Of a stretch of 64,000 nt of DNA, positions 9,954 through 18,514 are shown in pieces; the first letter of the stretch is position 1, and the number at the start of each line of letters is the position of its first letter. The stretch comes from CAYGZQ01 sp964354375 [NCBI: uncultured Planctomycetota bacterium]. GTDB lineage: Bacteria > JAJVIF01 > JAPKYR01. Made by a program: the position numbers and the translations under genes. The notes under the pieces were generated by a model. The model was not told the DNA's origin. It searched no databases and saw nothing but the letters and a program-made list of their open reading frames with translations. The stretch spans positions 23,192-87,191 of the forward strand of contig CAYGZQ010000008.1 of assembly GCA_964354375.1 (NCBI GenBank). Direction: 5' to 3'.

Positions 9954-10170
9954 GCGGACCATACCTTGCATTCACACCTTCGACCTGCGTCGCGAAGCCG
10001 GGTTCCATATTTAGTCACTGACTCGCCCCATTTCGTCGTATGCATATTCTACCACATACTTCTCCGGGCCGTACGCGCTCGCCCTCGCGACGCTCATGTC
10101 GCCGACACTCGTTCGCGCGATGCGATGGTGATAGAATGTGCCCGGCGTTCGGCGAACGTCCGACGAACCT
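9954..10170. other. Intergenic region between REP and mreD
   Basis: I see no gene and no clear promoter in these ~215 bases. An mreC gene would be expected before mreD but is absent; the mreD start at 10171 follows directly. Confidence 0.6.
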
Positions 10171-10698
10171 ATGCTCGTCAGATCAGTCATATACCTGAGC
10201 GTCGGGCTTGTGCTCGTCGTGCTCGCGAGCATCCTGAACACGAGGCTCGGCTGGAACGTGGACGCGGCGTGGCTTCTGGTGATCGCGGCGGCGTTTGCAT
10301 ACCCCTCCGAGGTCGCACCGATCGCCGGGTTCGCGTGCGGGATCATCCTCGACGCCCTCACGGGCACGGTCGGCTTCTACACGATCTCGTACGGCGGTTT
10401 CGGCGCGATCGTCATGCTGCTGCGACGCACGTTCTATCTTGACGGTCTTCTGCCGGCCTGGATCATCGCTTTGGTCGGGGCCGAGGCGCTCTGGCTCTTC
10501 CTCGGCGTCTTCGCGAGGGCCGTGACCCTGTTGGGCGGCTCGGCCAGAATCCCGCCGCCCCTCTCGCCCTTCCTTGCGAGCACTCTGATCGTTTTCCCAT
10601 TCGCCTATCTCTTCGCGAAGCTCCTCCTGAGAAAACCCGAGGAGCCGGGGAGGGTGCGAAGCTACGGCGCGACCACGAGGATTATCGATCGAACATGA
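10171..10698 (+). CDS. mreD: Rod shape-determining protein MreD-like
   Basis: This ~175-residue integral membrane protein has about five hydrophobic segments (for example IYLSVGLVLVVLASIL and WIIALVGAEALWLFLGVF). It keeps the MreD-like pattern with GIILDALTG after the second segment. MreD is part of the elongasome that positions lateral-wall synthesis. The strongest support is context: it overlaps the PBP2 gene by 4 bases (ATGA). The usual upstream mreB and mreC are missing. ATG 10171 was chosen because it precedes the first hydrophobic segment directly. Confidence 0.75.
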   Translation: MLVRSVIYLSVGLVLVVLASILNTRLGWNVDAAWLLVIAAAFAYPSEVAPIAGFACGIILDALTGTVGFYTISYGGFGAIVMLLRRTFYLDGLLPAWIIALVGAEALWLFLGVFARAVTLLGGSARIPPPLSPFLASTLIVFPFAYLFAKLLLRKPEEPGRVRSYGATTRIIDRT

Positions 10699-12821
10699 GC
10701 TTCAGAAGACTGGGAAACGAGGAAGAGGATTTCTACCGCTACCTCCCGTCCGCCGAGAACCTGGCGATCAAGCGGGAGATAGTCGCCATACCCTTGCTCG
10801 CGTTTGCGCTGCTGGTGCTTCTGACCGGCCTGCTGGTCCTGGCGTTCGTGCGATTTCCGTACTACCAGGCGCAGGCGGCGCGAAACCGCATAGCGCGGAT
10901 CGCCCTCTCTCCGCCGCGCGGGGAGATTCTCGATCGCAAGGGTCGGCCGCTGGCGGTGAATCACGCGGGCTACGACTGCTATTTCATCTCGACCGACGAT
11001 ATTGACGCCGACATTCAGGACCTCGGTGAGCTCGGCGGCTTTCTCGGGCTGAGCGATGATCAGCTTGCAAGCCTCGTGCAGAAACGTCGCGAGGCCGCAA
11101 GCGAGCGCAGCATGGAAAGCGAGCTATGGGCTGCGGGACGCGGGGCGTTCGGCGCGAGAAGCATCCTGGTGAAGCGCGACCTCAACCAGGTCGAGGTGAC
11201 GGCGATCCTCGAGCGCAGAACCCGGTTCCCGAGCACGTTTCTGGAGCGCGCCTACCGTCGCAGCTATCCCGCCGGGGAAAGCACTGCGCAGGTCATCGGT
11301 TATGTGGCCCAGATTTCGGAGAAGGAGCTCGGCGAATGGGAGCCGCTCGGATATCTGACCGGCGACACGGTCGGCAAGGCGGGAATCGAGCGTCAGTACG
11401 ATAATTTGCTGCGAGGCAAGCCCGGGGAGAGGCTGGTGGCGGTGGACGCGAGAGGTCGGATTCAGGGCGAGGCCGAGACGGTGCCCGCGGTCGTTCCCCA
11501 GCACGGTGCCGTGGTCGTGCGCGGCGATGAAGTCGGGATTATCAGCGACGGCGAGGTGATCGATTTCGCCGGCGGCGTGCGGGTCTCGATGCGGGGTACG
11601 GAGCTGAAGGCGGTGGAGCCCAGGATCGGGATCGTGGAAGAAAGCGAGCACATCCTGTTCGTCGATAACGGGCAGGGGGGAGCGTACGGCGACTGGCTGG
11701 TCTTCAGAAACCCGGGCGAGGTCGCGTGGCGGAACGATCAGCTCGTAACGAGACCCACCGTGGTGCCTCCGACCGGCGGGTCGGCGGTCAGGCTCACCCT
11801 CGATCTCGACATGCAGCGCGCGATCGACGGGATTCTGGGCGACCATGTCGGCGGAGTTGTGGCGATGGACCCGCGCGACGGCTCGATACTCGCCATGGTT
11901 AGCGAGCCGGGATACGATCCGAACGTCTTCTCGCCGGGCGGCGTCGATCCGGAGGGTTGGAAGGGAATTCTGGACGACCCGAATTTCCCGCTTCTGAACA
12001 GGCCCGTGCAGAACGCGTACGTACCGGGCAGCACGTTCAAAATAGTCACCGCGCTCGCGGCTGCGGATAACGGCCTGGCGGCATCGTCATGGAACTGCCC
12101 CGGGTCGGTCGAGGTGGGAAACCGCGTCTTCCGTTGCTGGAATCGAGGCGGTCACGGGACGGTCGACTTCACCACCGCAATCGCGCAGAGCTGCGACGTG
12201 TCTTTCTGGAAGATGGCCGAGACTCTCGGGCACGACGAAATCGCCGACATGGCGAGGCAGCTGGGGCTCGGGCAGCCCCTCGGCATCGACCTTCCGGGCG
12301 AGAAGGGCGGGCTGATTCCCGACGATGCTTGGAAGCGGGGCAGGTTCAACGAGCGATGGTTCCTGGGCGACACGATGAACATGGCTATCGGCCAGGGATT
12401 CGTGCAGCTCACGATAATCCAGGTGGCGAGGATCACTGCGGTGGTCGCGAACGGCGGCCGGCTCGTCACGCCTCACCTGAACAGCCTTCTCACTCCCGAC
12501 CCGGACGCGGTCGAGTGCCTGCCCGAGAGCGAGTCAAATATCCAGGCGGTGAAGGTGGGGCTCAGGCGGTGCGTCACCGAGGGCACGGCGAGAGGCTGCA
12601 ACCTGGGCTGGATCGAGCTTGGCGGGAAGACCGGCACCGCGGACGATCCCCCGAGGCCGGACCCGCATTCGTGGTTCACCAGCTACGGTCCGTTCGATAA
12701 TCCCAAGCTGGTGATCGTGGTGTTCTGCGAGAACGGCGGTCACAGCGACGTGAAAGCTGTCCCCCTGGCTCGTCGCATATGGGAATGTGACCCCGTGAGA
12801 GCGTATCTTTCAGAGCAGTAA
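10695..12821 (+). CDS. mrdA: Penicillin-binding protein 2 (elongation transpeptidase)
   Basis: PBP2 cross-links peptidoglycan during cell elongation, working with a SEDS glycosyltransferase such as RodA. The 708-residue product has an N-terminal membrane anchor (about residues 33-54) and a dimerisation/pedestal domain starting at PPRGEILDRKGRPLA. The transpeptidase domain has the nucleophile in PGSTFKIV (near residue 444), the SCD motif typical of PBP2, and KTG in GGKTGTADD (near residue 644). It is translationally coupled to mreD. No rodA follows in this window. Confidence 0.93.
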   Translation: MSFRRLGNEEEDFYRYLPSAENLAIKREIVAIPLLAFALLVLLTGLLVLAFVRFPYYQAQAARNRIARIALSPPRGEILDRKGRPLAVNHAGYDCYFISTDDIDADIQDLGELGGFLGLSDDQLASLVQKRREAASERSMESELWAAGRGAFGARSILVKRDLNQVEVTAILERRTRFPSTFLERAYRRSYPAGESTAQVIGYVAQISEKELGEWEPLGYLTGDTVGKAGIERQYDNLLRGKPGERLVAVDARGRIQGEAETVPAVVPQHGAVVVRGDEVGIISDGEVIDFAGGVRVSMRGTELKAVEPRIGIVEESEHILFVDNGQGGAYGDWLVFRNPGEVAWRNDQLVTRPTVVPPTGGSAVRLTLDLDMQRAIDGILGDHVGGVVAMDPRDGSILAMVSEPGYDPNVFSPGGVDPEGWKGILDDPNFPLLNRPVQNAYVPGSTFKIVTALAAADNGLAASSWNCPGSVEVGNRVFRCWNRGGHGTVDFTTAIAQSCDVSFWKMAETLGHDEIADMARQLGLGQPLGIDLPGEKGGLIPDDAWKRGRFNERWFLGDTMNMAIGQGFVQLTIIQVARITAVVANGGRLVTPHLNSLLTPDPDAVECLPESESNIQAVKVGLRRCVTEGTARGCNLGWIELGGKTGTADDPPRPDPHSWFTSYGPFDNPKLVIVVFCENGGHSDVKAVPLARRIWECDPVRAYLSEQ

Positions 12822-12869
12822 CCCCCGGTTCTCCTGAGGCCCCGTATCAACTGCCCCCGCATCCGAGAT

Positions 12870-12909
12870 GGGTGGCGCCCACAAACGAGTCCTCGAGTTT
12901 GTGGGTGTT
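12870..12909. repeat. REP-like hairpin, variant A
   Basis: GGGTGG is followed by a perfect 9-bp stem CCCACAAAC/GTTTGTGGG (12878-12886 with 12897-12905) around GAGTCCTCGA. The GGGTG lead and the GAGTC-TCGA loop match the units beside the RAYT gene, although the arm sequence differs. Confidence 0.7.
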
Positions 12910-12970
12910 CCACATTATTCTCCTATCGAGACGTTTGATATTCCCAATTATTCAATCGGGAATGACATGA

Positions 12971-13012
12971 GACTCCCACAAGCTCCGAAGACTCCGCTTG
13001 TGGGAGCCACCC
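12971..13012. repeat. REP-like hairpin, variant B (inverted)
   Basis: An 11-bp perfect stem CTCCCACAAGC/GCTTGTGGGAG (12973-12983 with 12996-13006) is followed by GCCACCC. Read on the other strand it starts GGGTGGC and has a GGAGTCTTCGGA-type loop, so it forms an inverted pair with the copy at 12870. Together they resemble a two-REP (BIME-like) unit between the convergent PBP2 and CHAP genes. Confidence 0.7.
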
Positions 13013-13048
13013 GCCTTGGATTCCGCCCACGAGGCAATCCCCCGCCGA

Positions 13049-13792
13049 TCATTCGTCCGGGATGTGGCAGAAGCCCAGCAGTTTCTCCATCCTGCTCAGT
13101 ACATAACAGAATCCCTCGACCCGCGAGCTCTTGTTCCCCTCTATCGTGTAGAGAATGCCGTCCCGGACCTGGTGCACCAAACCGACATGTCCCTGCCAGC
13201 CCGCCAGATTCACGCGCCACCAGACGACTATGTCGCCGGGCACGGGCATGTAACCGTCCCCCGGCTCGTGAGCCCATCCCTTCGCCTTGCACTGCCGCAG
13301 TATGTCCCGGGCCCCTACCGAATACTTGAACGGCATGCCCAGCGGGTCGCGGCTGAAACACCAGCTCACGAAACCCGCGCACCATGAGTTGCCCTCCTCG
13401 ACAAGGCCATGAAGGTACTTCCTCACCCATTCGCCGCGATTGTTGCCGCCGATCTCGCACGCTCCCGCCGCCATCTCGACAATGGCGGCCGCCAGAGCGT
13501 TCCTGCCCCGCACGCTGCCGCCCATATCTTCCGGCGGCATCTGCAGGTAATCGATAGGACCCCTGGGCTCTGCGTTCGTGAGGCTGGACCATGTCAGCGG
13601 CCCGACAACCCCGTCCACAACCAGAGGCTGGCCGCGTGGATCGAGATGCTGGCTTTGAAACGCCCTGACCGCGTTGTGCGTCTTCGTCCCGAACACCCCG
13701 TCGGTCTCGACTGAGTATCCCCGTTCGACAAGATATCTCTGGAGCTCCGCGACCTCGGGTCCCTGGTCGCCCTTTTTGAGAGTTTGATGCAT
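13049..13792 (-). CDS. Peptidoglycan-binding domain plus CHAP/NlpC-type amidase-like protein
   Basis: The 247-residue product has an N-terminal peptidoglycan-binding-1 domain (LKKGDQGPEVAELQRYL through GVFGTKTHNAVRAFQ). A C-terminal papain-like domain follows, with a nucleophile Cys in NSWCAGFVSWCF, the His in GHVGLVH, and EGN as the likely third polar residue. Such proteins hydrolyse peptide bonds in cell-wall peptides. No signal peptide is visible, so it could be cytoplasmic, phage-like or exported by another route. The start is set at 13792, where AAGGAGG lies 7 nt upstream. It converges with mrdA and stands alone. Confidence 0.8.
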   Translation of the reverse strand: MHQTLKKGDQGPEVAELQRYLVERGYSVETDGVFGTKTHNAVRAFQSQHLDPRGQPLVVDGVVGPLTWSSLTNAEPRGPIDYLQMPPEDMGGSVRGRNALAAAIVEMAAGACEIGGNNRGEWVRKYLHGLVEEGNSWCAGFVSWCFSRDPLGMPFKYSVGARDILRQCKAKGWAHEPGDGYMPVPGDIVVWWRVNLAGWQGHVGLVHQVRDGILYTIEGNKSSRVEGFCYVLSRMEKLLGFCHIPDE

Positions 13793-14108
13793 GGCAGGAT
13801 CCTCCTTTTCCATCTGCCTTTCGATGGATCTGCATGAGGGCTTATAGCAGGCGGGTCCGAACGAGTCAAGCCGCGGATCCGCCTCTCACCCATACAGAAA
13901 ACGATTCACACGTGGGAAAGCTGACATGATAGCCCCCCTATGATCCCCCCCAAGGGGGGGATGGTGTTCGATGAAAGCCGCATGAATCGTGGGCTGGGCA
14001 ACAAGTTGACATATAAACCGTCCCCCCATTGGGGGGGACTACAGGGAGGCACTAATTCCCCGTCCCCCCCTTGGGGGGGACTACAGGGGGGCATAGACCT
14101 TTTCTCGT
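13793..14108. repeat. Intergenic region with C-run/G-run palindromes and a 34-bp direct repeat
   Basis: Three palindromes of 6-7 C, a short AT spacer and 7 G lie at 13945-13960, 14022-14037 and 14063-14079. The second and third belong to a 34-bp near-identical direct repeat (14018-14051 and 14060-14093) starting CCGTCCCCCC and ending in ACAGGG(A/G)GGCA. A related one (6 C, AAAA, 6 G) lies at 15463-15478 on the other side of the radical SAM gene. No coding potential was seen. Confidence 0.75.
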
Positions 14109-15389
14109 CTACTTCTTCCCTTTTGGCACGGGCGGTTTGAACGGGTCGCCCGGGACCGGGTGCGGTTTGAGCTCCCTGTTGAATTTCATGAAGCTGCCTG
14201 CGGTCTTGGCGAGGTTTATGAATGCCTGGTACGAATGAAAAGCGAAATCCCTCGGCACGAGGTACTTGGCGTCGTCGGGCTGCACAACCAGCGATACCTC
14301 GATATTGGGCGCGGCCCCGATGGGAATCTTGTGCTCGCGACACTTGATGTACATGTACTTCATGACCGGGACCATGTCCTCGTAGCGCGGGCTGGGCTCG
14401 GCCTCAAGGTCGCTTCCGATGATGGGTCGAAATATGCAGATCGTGGGAAAGGCGCCGAGGCCGGTGATGTAGTCGATGGCCTTGTACGTCCACTCCAGCG
14501 GTTCGAGCCCGACCAGAATTTCGCCCGAGCACTGTCCCTTCTGCGTCTTGCTGCACGCGTACTCCAGCGCCCTGAAGAACGTCTCCTGCCCCAGCGTTTC
14601 CTGTTTGCCCGGACAGATCTTCGCGAACCATTCCGGCGAATGGAATTCGTAGCAGAAACTGAAATGATCGGCCCCGCAGTCGATGAGCCAGTCGTACTTC
14701 CACAGGTTCTCGGCGCCGGCGGGGATGGCCTGAATGCCGACCATGAGTCCGACCCTCTCCTTGATGGCCTTGACGAACGGCGCCATCTGGTCGAGGCCTT
14801 TGCCCTTCTGCCATCCCGTGTTGAAGTGGCAGAACGTGATCCCGCTCTCCTCCTTAGCGGCCTGCGCGACCTCAACCACCTCGTCCACTATCTTGTTGTG
14901 CATCTCGTTGATGCCGACGTTGAATCCGGTGGTGCAGAACTTGCAGTTGCGTTTGGGATTGTCGTACCAGTACATGCACGAGCCGGAGATGTAGACGCCC
15001 AGGTAGGTGCCCTGCAGGACCGCTACCTTGCTCATCTCGTTCCCGAACGTTGTCTTGCGCGTGTACCATTCGGGCTCGGGCGGGATCTTGACCGGGTACT
15101 CAAGGTTGCTCCGGCTGTCGTGGACAATGTAGCCCGACTCCTTCTTTCTGAGCCAGTACGGGGTGGCCTGGACGAAGTCTTCCTCCACGGGGGCGTTCAT
15201 CCAGATATCCTTCAGGTCCCCGGGAATTATCAGCTCGAGTCCGCTTCCCAGACCTGCGCGGGTGCGAGCGAAAATCCTCGCGTCGCTCTCGAGTGTGCAG
15301 GACTCGTCGATCTTGATGCCTTTGCAGAACAGGTCTATTTCGAGCTCGCATGGATTCAGCTTTTTTGTCTGTACTTCCGTTTGGGTCAC
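14109..15389 (-). CDS. Radical SAM protein with CX10CX2C cluster motif
   Basis: The 426-residue product has a cysteine set at CMYWYDNPKRNCKFC, that is CX10CX2C rather than the standard CX3CX2C; I checked this on the bases (14937-14981, read on the - strand). Downstream parts match a radical SAM barrel of the BioB/HydE-like type: GIQAIPAG, GADHFSFCYEF, ILVGLEPLEWT and FRPIIGSDLEAEPSPRYED, followed by a C-terminal extension. GTG 15389 has GGAGG 7 nt upstream. The gene stands alone and divergent from the thioredoxin region. The substrate is not recognisable from sequence; a role in cofactor or small-molecule biosynthesis is possible. Confidence 0.75.
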   Translation of the reverse strand: MTQTEVQTKKLNPCELEIDLFCKGIKIDESCTLESDARIFARTRAGLGSGLELIIPGDLKDIWMNAPVEEDFVQATPYWLRKKESGYIVHDSRSNLEYPVKIPPEPEWYTRKTTFGNEMSKVAVLQGTYLGVYISGSCMYWYDNPKRNCKFCTTGFNVGINEMHNKIVDEVVEVAQAAKEESGITFCHFNTGWQKGKGLDQMAPFVKAIKERVGLMVGIQAIPAGAENLWKYDWLIDCGADHFSFCYEFHSPEWFAKICPGKQETLGQETFFRALEYACSKTQKGQCSGEILVGLEPLEWTYKAIDYITGLGAFPTICIFRPIIGSDLEAEPSPRYEDMVPVMKYMYIKCREHKIPIGAAPNIEVSLVVQPDDAKYLVPRDFAFHSYQAFINLAKTAGSFMKFNRELKPHPVPGDPFKPPVPKGKK

Positions 15390-15557
15390 GCAAGGCCTCC
15401 GAAAATGCAGTGCGATTTTTCCGGACCTACTGTCGCAAGGACGTCAAAAAAAGCCCGGACATCCCCCCAAAAGGGGGGACGGCTCCCGAGCAGGTCCGCC
15501 TACAGGTCCCCGCCTGTCCGATTTTGAATCCTAACACATCGCGCGGGACGGGGCAAG

Positions 15558-15800
15558 ATGGACCGCGGACTCCCAACCCCTCCGCCCGAGCAGGAGCTTG
15601 CCGGTATGTTCGGGATCACCGGGATTCCTACGGTGATCATATTTCGCGAGAAAATCGGCATCAGGAAGCTGGCCGGGATGCTCCCCGAGAAAGAGCTCGA
15701 AAACCTCCTCGCGGATGTCAAGACCGAGAACATGGCAGAGGTTCGCAGGCAGATGGAGGAGCAGCACAGTCTCGAGGAGGGCGGGGAAGAGCAGTCCTGA
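15558..15800 (+). pseudogene. 5'-truncated thioredoxin remnant
   Basis: The ~80-residue frame holds only the C-terminal half of a thioredoxin fold: FGITGIPTVIIFREKIGIRK with the cis-Pro, then LPEKELENLLADVK. It aligns with the last part of the intact thioredoxin at 15991 (VTGYPTVVVFRDKVEVYNRA). The CXXC half is absent, and the bases upstream do not encode it in any frame. It is probably the leftover of a tandem duplication whose 5' part was lost near the radical SAM gene. Confidence 0.65.
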
Positions 15801-15990
15801 CTGAATCCAGCGAGGAAGTGCGGGCAAACACCCCTTGCATCCAAAAGAATATTTTTCCTGACCGGGTCCGCCGACTTTCCAGTCGACATCTTCTCGGGTG
15901 CGCCCCCTGAACTCCCTCGCTTTTTCATTTTGCCTTCCCCAGTGTAAAATGTGTCGCACTCCTAAAAGGAAAACTATCGAGAGGTGAGAC

Positions 15991-16353
15991 ATGCCGACAA
16001 TCGATCTGACAAAGGACAACTTCGAGAAAACCATAGAGGAGAGCGGGATAATTCTTATTGAGATTTTCGCGCCATGGTGCGGTCACTGCAGGGCGTTCAG
16101 CCCGATCTTCAAGAAAATCTCGGAGAAGTATCCGGACGTGGTCTTCGCGATGGTGAACGGGGACGTGGAGCCCGACCTGGTCGAAAAGAACAAGGTGACG
16201 GGTTATCCGACCGTCGTGGTTTTCCGCGACAAAGTGGAGGTCTACAATCGCGCTGGATCGCTTCCCGAGGACAAGCTCGACGAGCTGGTGGCGAAGGTGA
16301 AGGGCCTCGACATGGACCAGGTGCGCAAGTCATCGGAAGGCCTCACGGCCTAG
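15991..16353 (+). CDS. Thioredoxin with WCGHC active site
   Basis: This 120-residue thioredoxin carries FAPWCGHCRAF, the active-site sequence usual in protein disulfide isomerases, and the cis-Pro in TGYPTVVVF. No signal peptide is present, so it should work in the cytoplasm as a thiol-disulfide reductase. GAGGTGAG lies 3-5 nt upstream of ATG 15991. It ends 8 bases before the RamA-like gene, so the two are probably cotranscribed; the thioredoxin could keep the activator's cysteines reduced, but that is inference. Confidence 0.9.
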   Translation: MPTIDLTKDNFEKTIEESGIILIEIFAPWCGHCRAFSPIFKKISEKYPDVVFAMVNGDVEPDLVEKNKVTGYPTVVVFRDKVEVYNRAGSLPEDKLDELVAKVKGLDMDQVRKSSEGLTA

Positions 16354-16361
16354 AATGCGCA

Positions 16362-17963
16362 ATGCCGAAGATTACCTTCATCCCGGCGGGAAAAACAATC
16401 GATGCCGACGAGGGAGAGTCGATTCGGGACGCCGCGCTGAGAGCGGGCGTGCAGATGGAGTCCCCGTGCTCAGGCTACGGAATCTGCGGGAAGTGCCTGG
16501 TGAAAATCGTGTCGGGCGATGTGAGCGGGGAGGTCGACGACCGAAATCTGTCCCTGGCCTGCAGGAGTTTCCCCCTCTCTGATTGTGTCGTCGAAGTCCC
16601 TTCGACGCTGGAAATGAAAGAGGTCCAGGCGCTTGGACATATCGGCCGGGGCGTACTGAGGTGGTGCGATCTCGATCCTCCAGCATTCTCCAGTGGGCTC
16701 ACAGACGGGGATGCGCTCGGAGTCGCGATCGACCTCGGGACAACTTCGATTGTCGCGGCGCTTGCGAGCCTTGCGAGCGGGGAGATCGAGTCGGTCTCCT
16801 CGAGAACAAACCCGCAGGCGAGGTTCGGCGACGATGTGATCAGCAGGATCGATCACGCCGGGAGCCCGGGCGGACTCTCCGAGCTTCAGAACTCCGTCGT
16901 GGAATGTCTCAATGAATTAATCGATGAGCTTGCGGAGAAGGCGGCCGCTCGGACAGAGAAAATCGCCGATGTTGTCGTATCCGGGAACGCAACAATGATG
17001 CACCTTCTCCTGGGTATCTCTCCGGTCGGCCTGGGAACGGCCCCCTACGAGCCCGCCTTCAGAACCCATGACCCGGTTCCGCTCCGGCGACTCGGTATCA
17101 TGGGGAACAGTGAAGCGGAAGCGAGACTGCTTCCGAACATCGCCGGATTCGTCGGGGGCGACACGGTGGCGGGGATTCTGGCGACCGGAATGCATCGGGC
17201 GGATAATCTTCGAATATTTATTGATATCGGAACCAACGGCGAGATCGCGGTCGGGAACTCAACGCGTCTCGTCGCCTCATCGGCAGCCGCCGGCCCGGCG
17301 TTCGAGGGCGGACGAATCGAGAAGGGGATGCGCGCGGTGGAGGGTGCGATCGATCACGTGAGGATCGATGATGACGTGAAAGTCTCGACCATCGGTGGTG
17401 GACCTCCTGAGGGAATTTGCGGTTCGGGCGTCATCGAGGCGGTCGCGGGAATGCTTTCGGCAGGCCTGATTCATCCCGATGGAAGGTTTGCGACAAGCGG
17501 CGAGATCGCGAGTCTCCCCGACGCGCTTGCCCGGAGGCTCGATGGGGTCGCGGCAAAACGCAGATTTGTTCTCTGCTCCACCTCCCAGGGCCCCATCTAC
17601 CTCACTCAGAAAGACATAACCGAAGTGCAGCTCGCGAAGGGCGCGATACGCGCTGCGACCGAGATTCTCCTTGAGGAATGGGGCGCAGGGATCGAGGATG
17701 TCGCGGAGGTTCTGGTAGCCGGAGCTTTCGGCTATCATCTTCGCGCCCGCGAGATTCTGAGGATCGGCCTGATCCCGAGCCTGCCCGCGGAGAAGGTGAC
17801 CTTCGTCGGCAACACGTCGCTCGAGGGCGCTCTGGGCGTCTTGTTGTCGAGGAAGGCGAGCGATGAGGCGTTCAGGATCGCCGATGATGTAGAATTCGTC
17901 GAGCTCGCGGACAGAGAGGATTTCCAGGACGCGTTCGTGAGATCGCTCGCTTTTCCGCTCTGA
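16362..17963 (+). CDS. RamA/RACE-type corrinoid-activating ferredoxin-ASKHA protein
   Basis: This family reduces inactive Co(II) corrinoid proteins to Co(I) in an ATP-dependent way, supporting corrinoid methyltransferases and related enzymes. The 533-residue product has an N-terminal [2Fe-2S] ferredoxin domain (ESPCSGYGICGKCLV plus a later Cys in LACRSF), a linker, and a large ASKHA ATPase region with AIDLGTTSIVAAL, VVSGNATMMHLLLG, FIDIGTNGEIAVG, GICGSGVIE and VLVAGAFG. This is the arrangement described for DUF4445 proteins. It follows the thioredoxin by 8 bases. No corrinoid protein or methyltransferase partner is seen in the window. Confidence 0.87.
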   Translation: MPKITFIPAGKTIDADEGESIRDAALRAGVQMESPCSGYGICGKCLVKIVSGDVSGEVDDRNLSLACRSFPLSDCVVEVPSTLEMKEVQALGHIGRGVLRWCDLDPPAFSSGLTDGDALGVAIDLGTTSIVAALASLASGEIESVSSRTNPQARFGDDVISRIDHAGSPGGLSELQNSVVECLNELIDELAEKAAARTEKIADVVVSGNATMMHLLLGISPVGLGTAPYEPAFRTHDPVPLRRLGIMGNSEAEARLLPNIAGFVGGDTVAGILATGMHRADNLRIFIDIGTNGEIAVGNSTRLVASSAAAGPAFEGGRIEKGMRAVEGAIDHVRIDDDVKVSTIGGGPPEGICGSGVIEAVAGMLSAGLIHPDGRFATSGEIASLPDALARRLDGVAAKRRFVLCSTSQGPIYLTQKDITEVQLAKGAIRAATEILLEEWGAGIEDVAEVLVAGAFGYHLRAREILRIGLIPSLPAEKVTFVGNTSLEGALGVLLSRKASDEAFRIADDVEFVELADREDFQDAFVRSLAFPL

Positions 17964-17993
17964 GCGGCAAATGAGAAAGGAGACAACGATACT

Positions 17994-18329
17994 GTGAACA
18001 TCACATTGACGGAGTCGGAGCTGGTCGCGTACTGCGGACTCTACTGCGGTACCTGCGGCGCGTACAAGAAAGGGAAATGCAAGGCGTGCAAGGGCGAGGG
18101 AGGATTCGCGTCATGCGCGGTGCGCCTGTGCTGCAGAGAGAAGGGGATCGCGACCTGCGCCGAGTGCAGGGAATTCGAGGACCTCCGCAAATGCGCGAAA
18201 ATCAACAGTTTCATAAGCAAGTTCTTCGGACTGATCTTCAGGTCGAATCGCCTGGGGCGTCTCGAGGAGATCAGGCAGAAAGGTTTGGAGGCGTACGCCG
18301 CGTCCTGCTCATCCGCCCCGAAAAAATAG
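17994..18329 (+). CDS. DUF3795-like cysteine-rich protein
   Basis: This 111-residue small protein has an N-terminal Cys cluster (YCGLYCGTCGAYKKGKCKAC) and further pairs (CAVRLCC, CAECREF). The pattern fits DUF3795, small metal-binding proteins of unknown function found in anaerobes. GTG 17994 follows AAAGGAGA at a good distance. It lies 30 bases after the RamA-like gene and is probably in the same operon. No function can be stated. Confidence 0.75.
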   Translation: MNITLTESELVAYCGLYCGTCGAYKKGKCKACKGEGGFASCAVRLCCREKGIATCAECREFEDLRKCAKINSFISKFFGLIFRSNRLGRLEEIRQKGLEAYAASCSSAPKK

Positions 18330-18357
18330 GCAGGCATCCCACATTCTTCCTTAGTCC

Positions 18358-18398
18358 GGTACCTGCTACCCGGTCTTCCCAGACCGGTAGCTGGTACC
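18358..18398. repeat. Imperfect inverted repeat
   Basis: Outer arms GGTACC/GGTACC (18358-18363, 18393-18398) enclose GCTACC/GGTAGC and CGGTCT-tccc-AGACCG. It lies between the DUF3795 gene and the DHH gene. There is no T-tract, so a repeat element is more likely than a terminator. Confidence 0.55.
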
Positions 18399-18514
18399 GG
18401 GGCTGTCCCCCGTCCCGTATTTCTGTTGACCCATGGCCCATGCGAATGTACAATCCAGCCTGCCTTTCATTCTCGCGGATGTGGGAGAATTTTGTCGGGC
18501 AAAAGGAGCCAAAA

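Noticed and set aside
14109-17963. One operon linking the radical SAM protein and the corrinoid activator
   Set aside because: They are on opposite strands and separated by the thioredoxin remnant.
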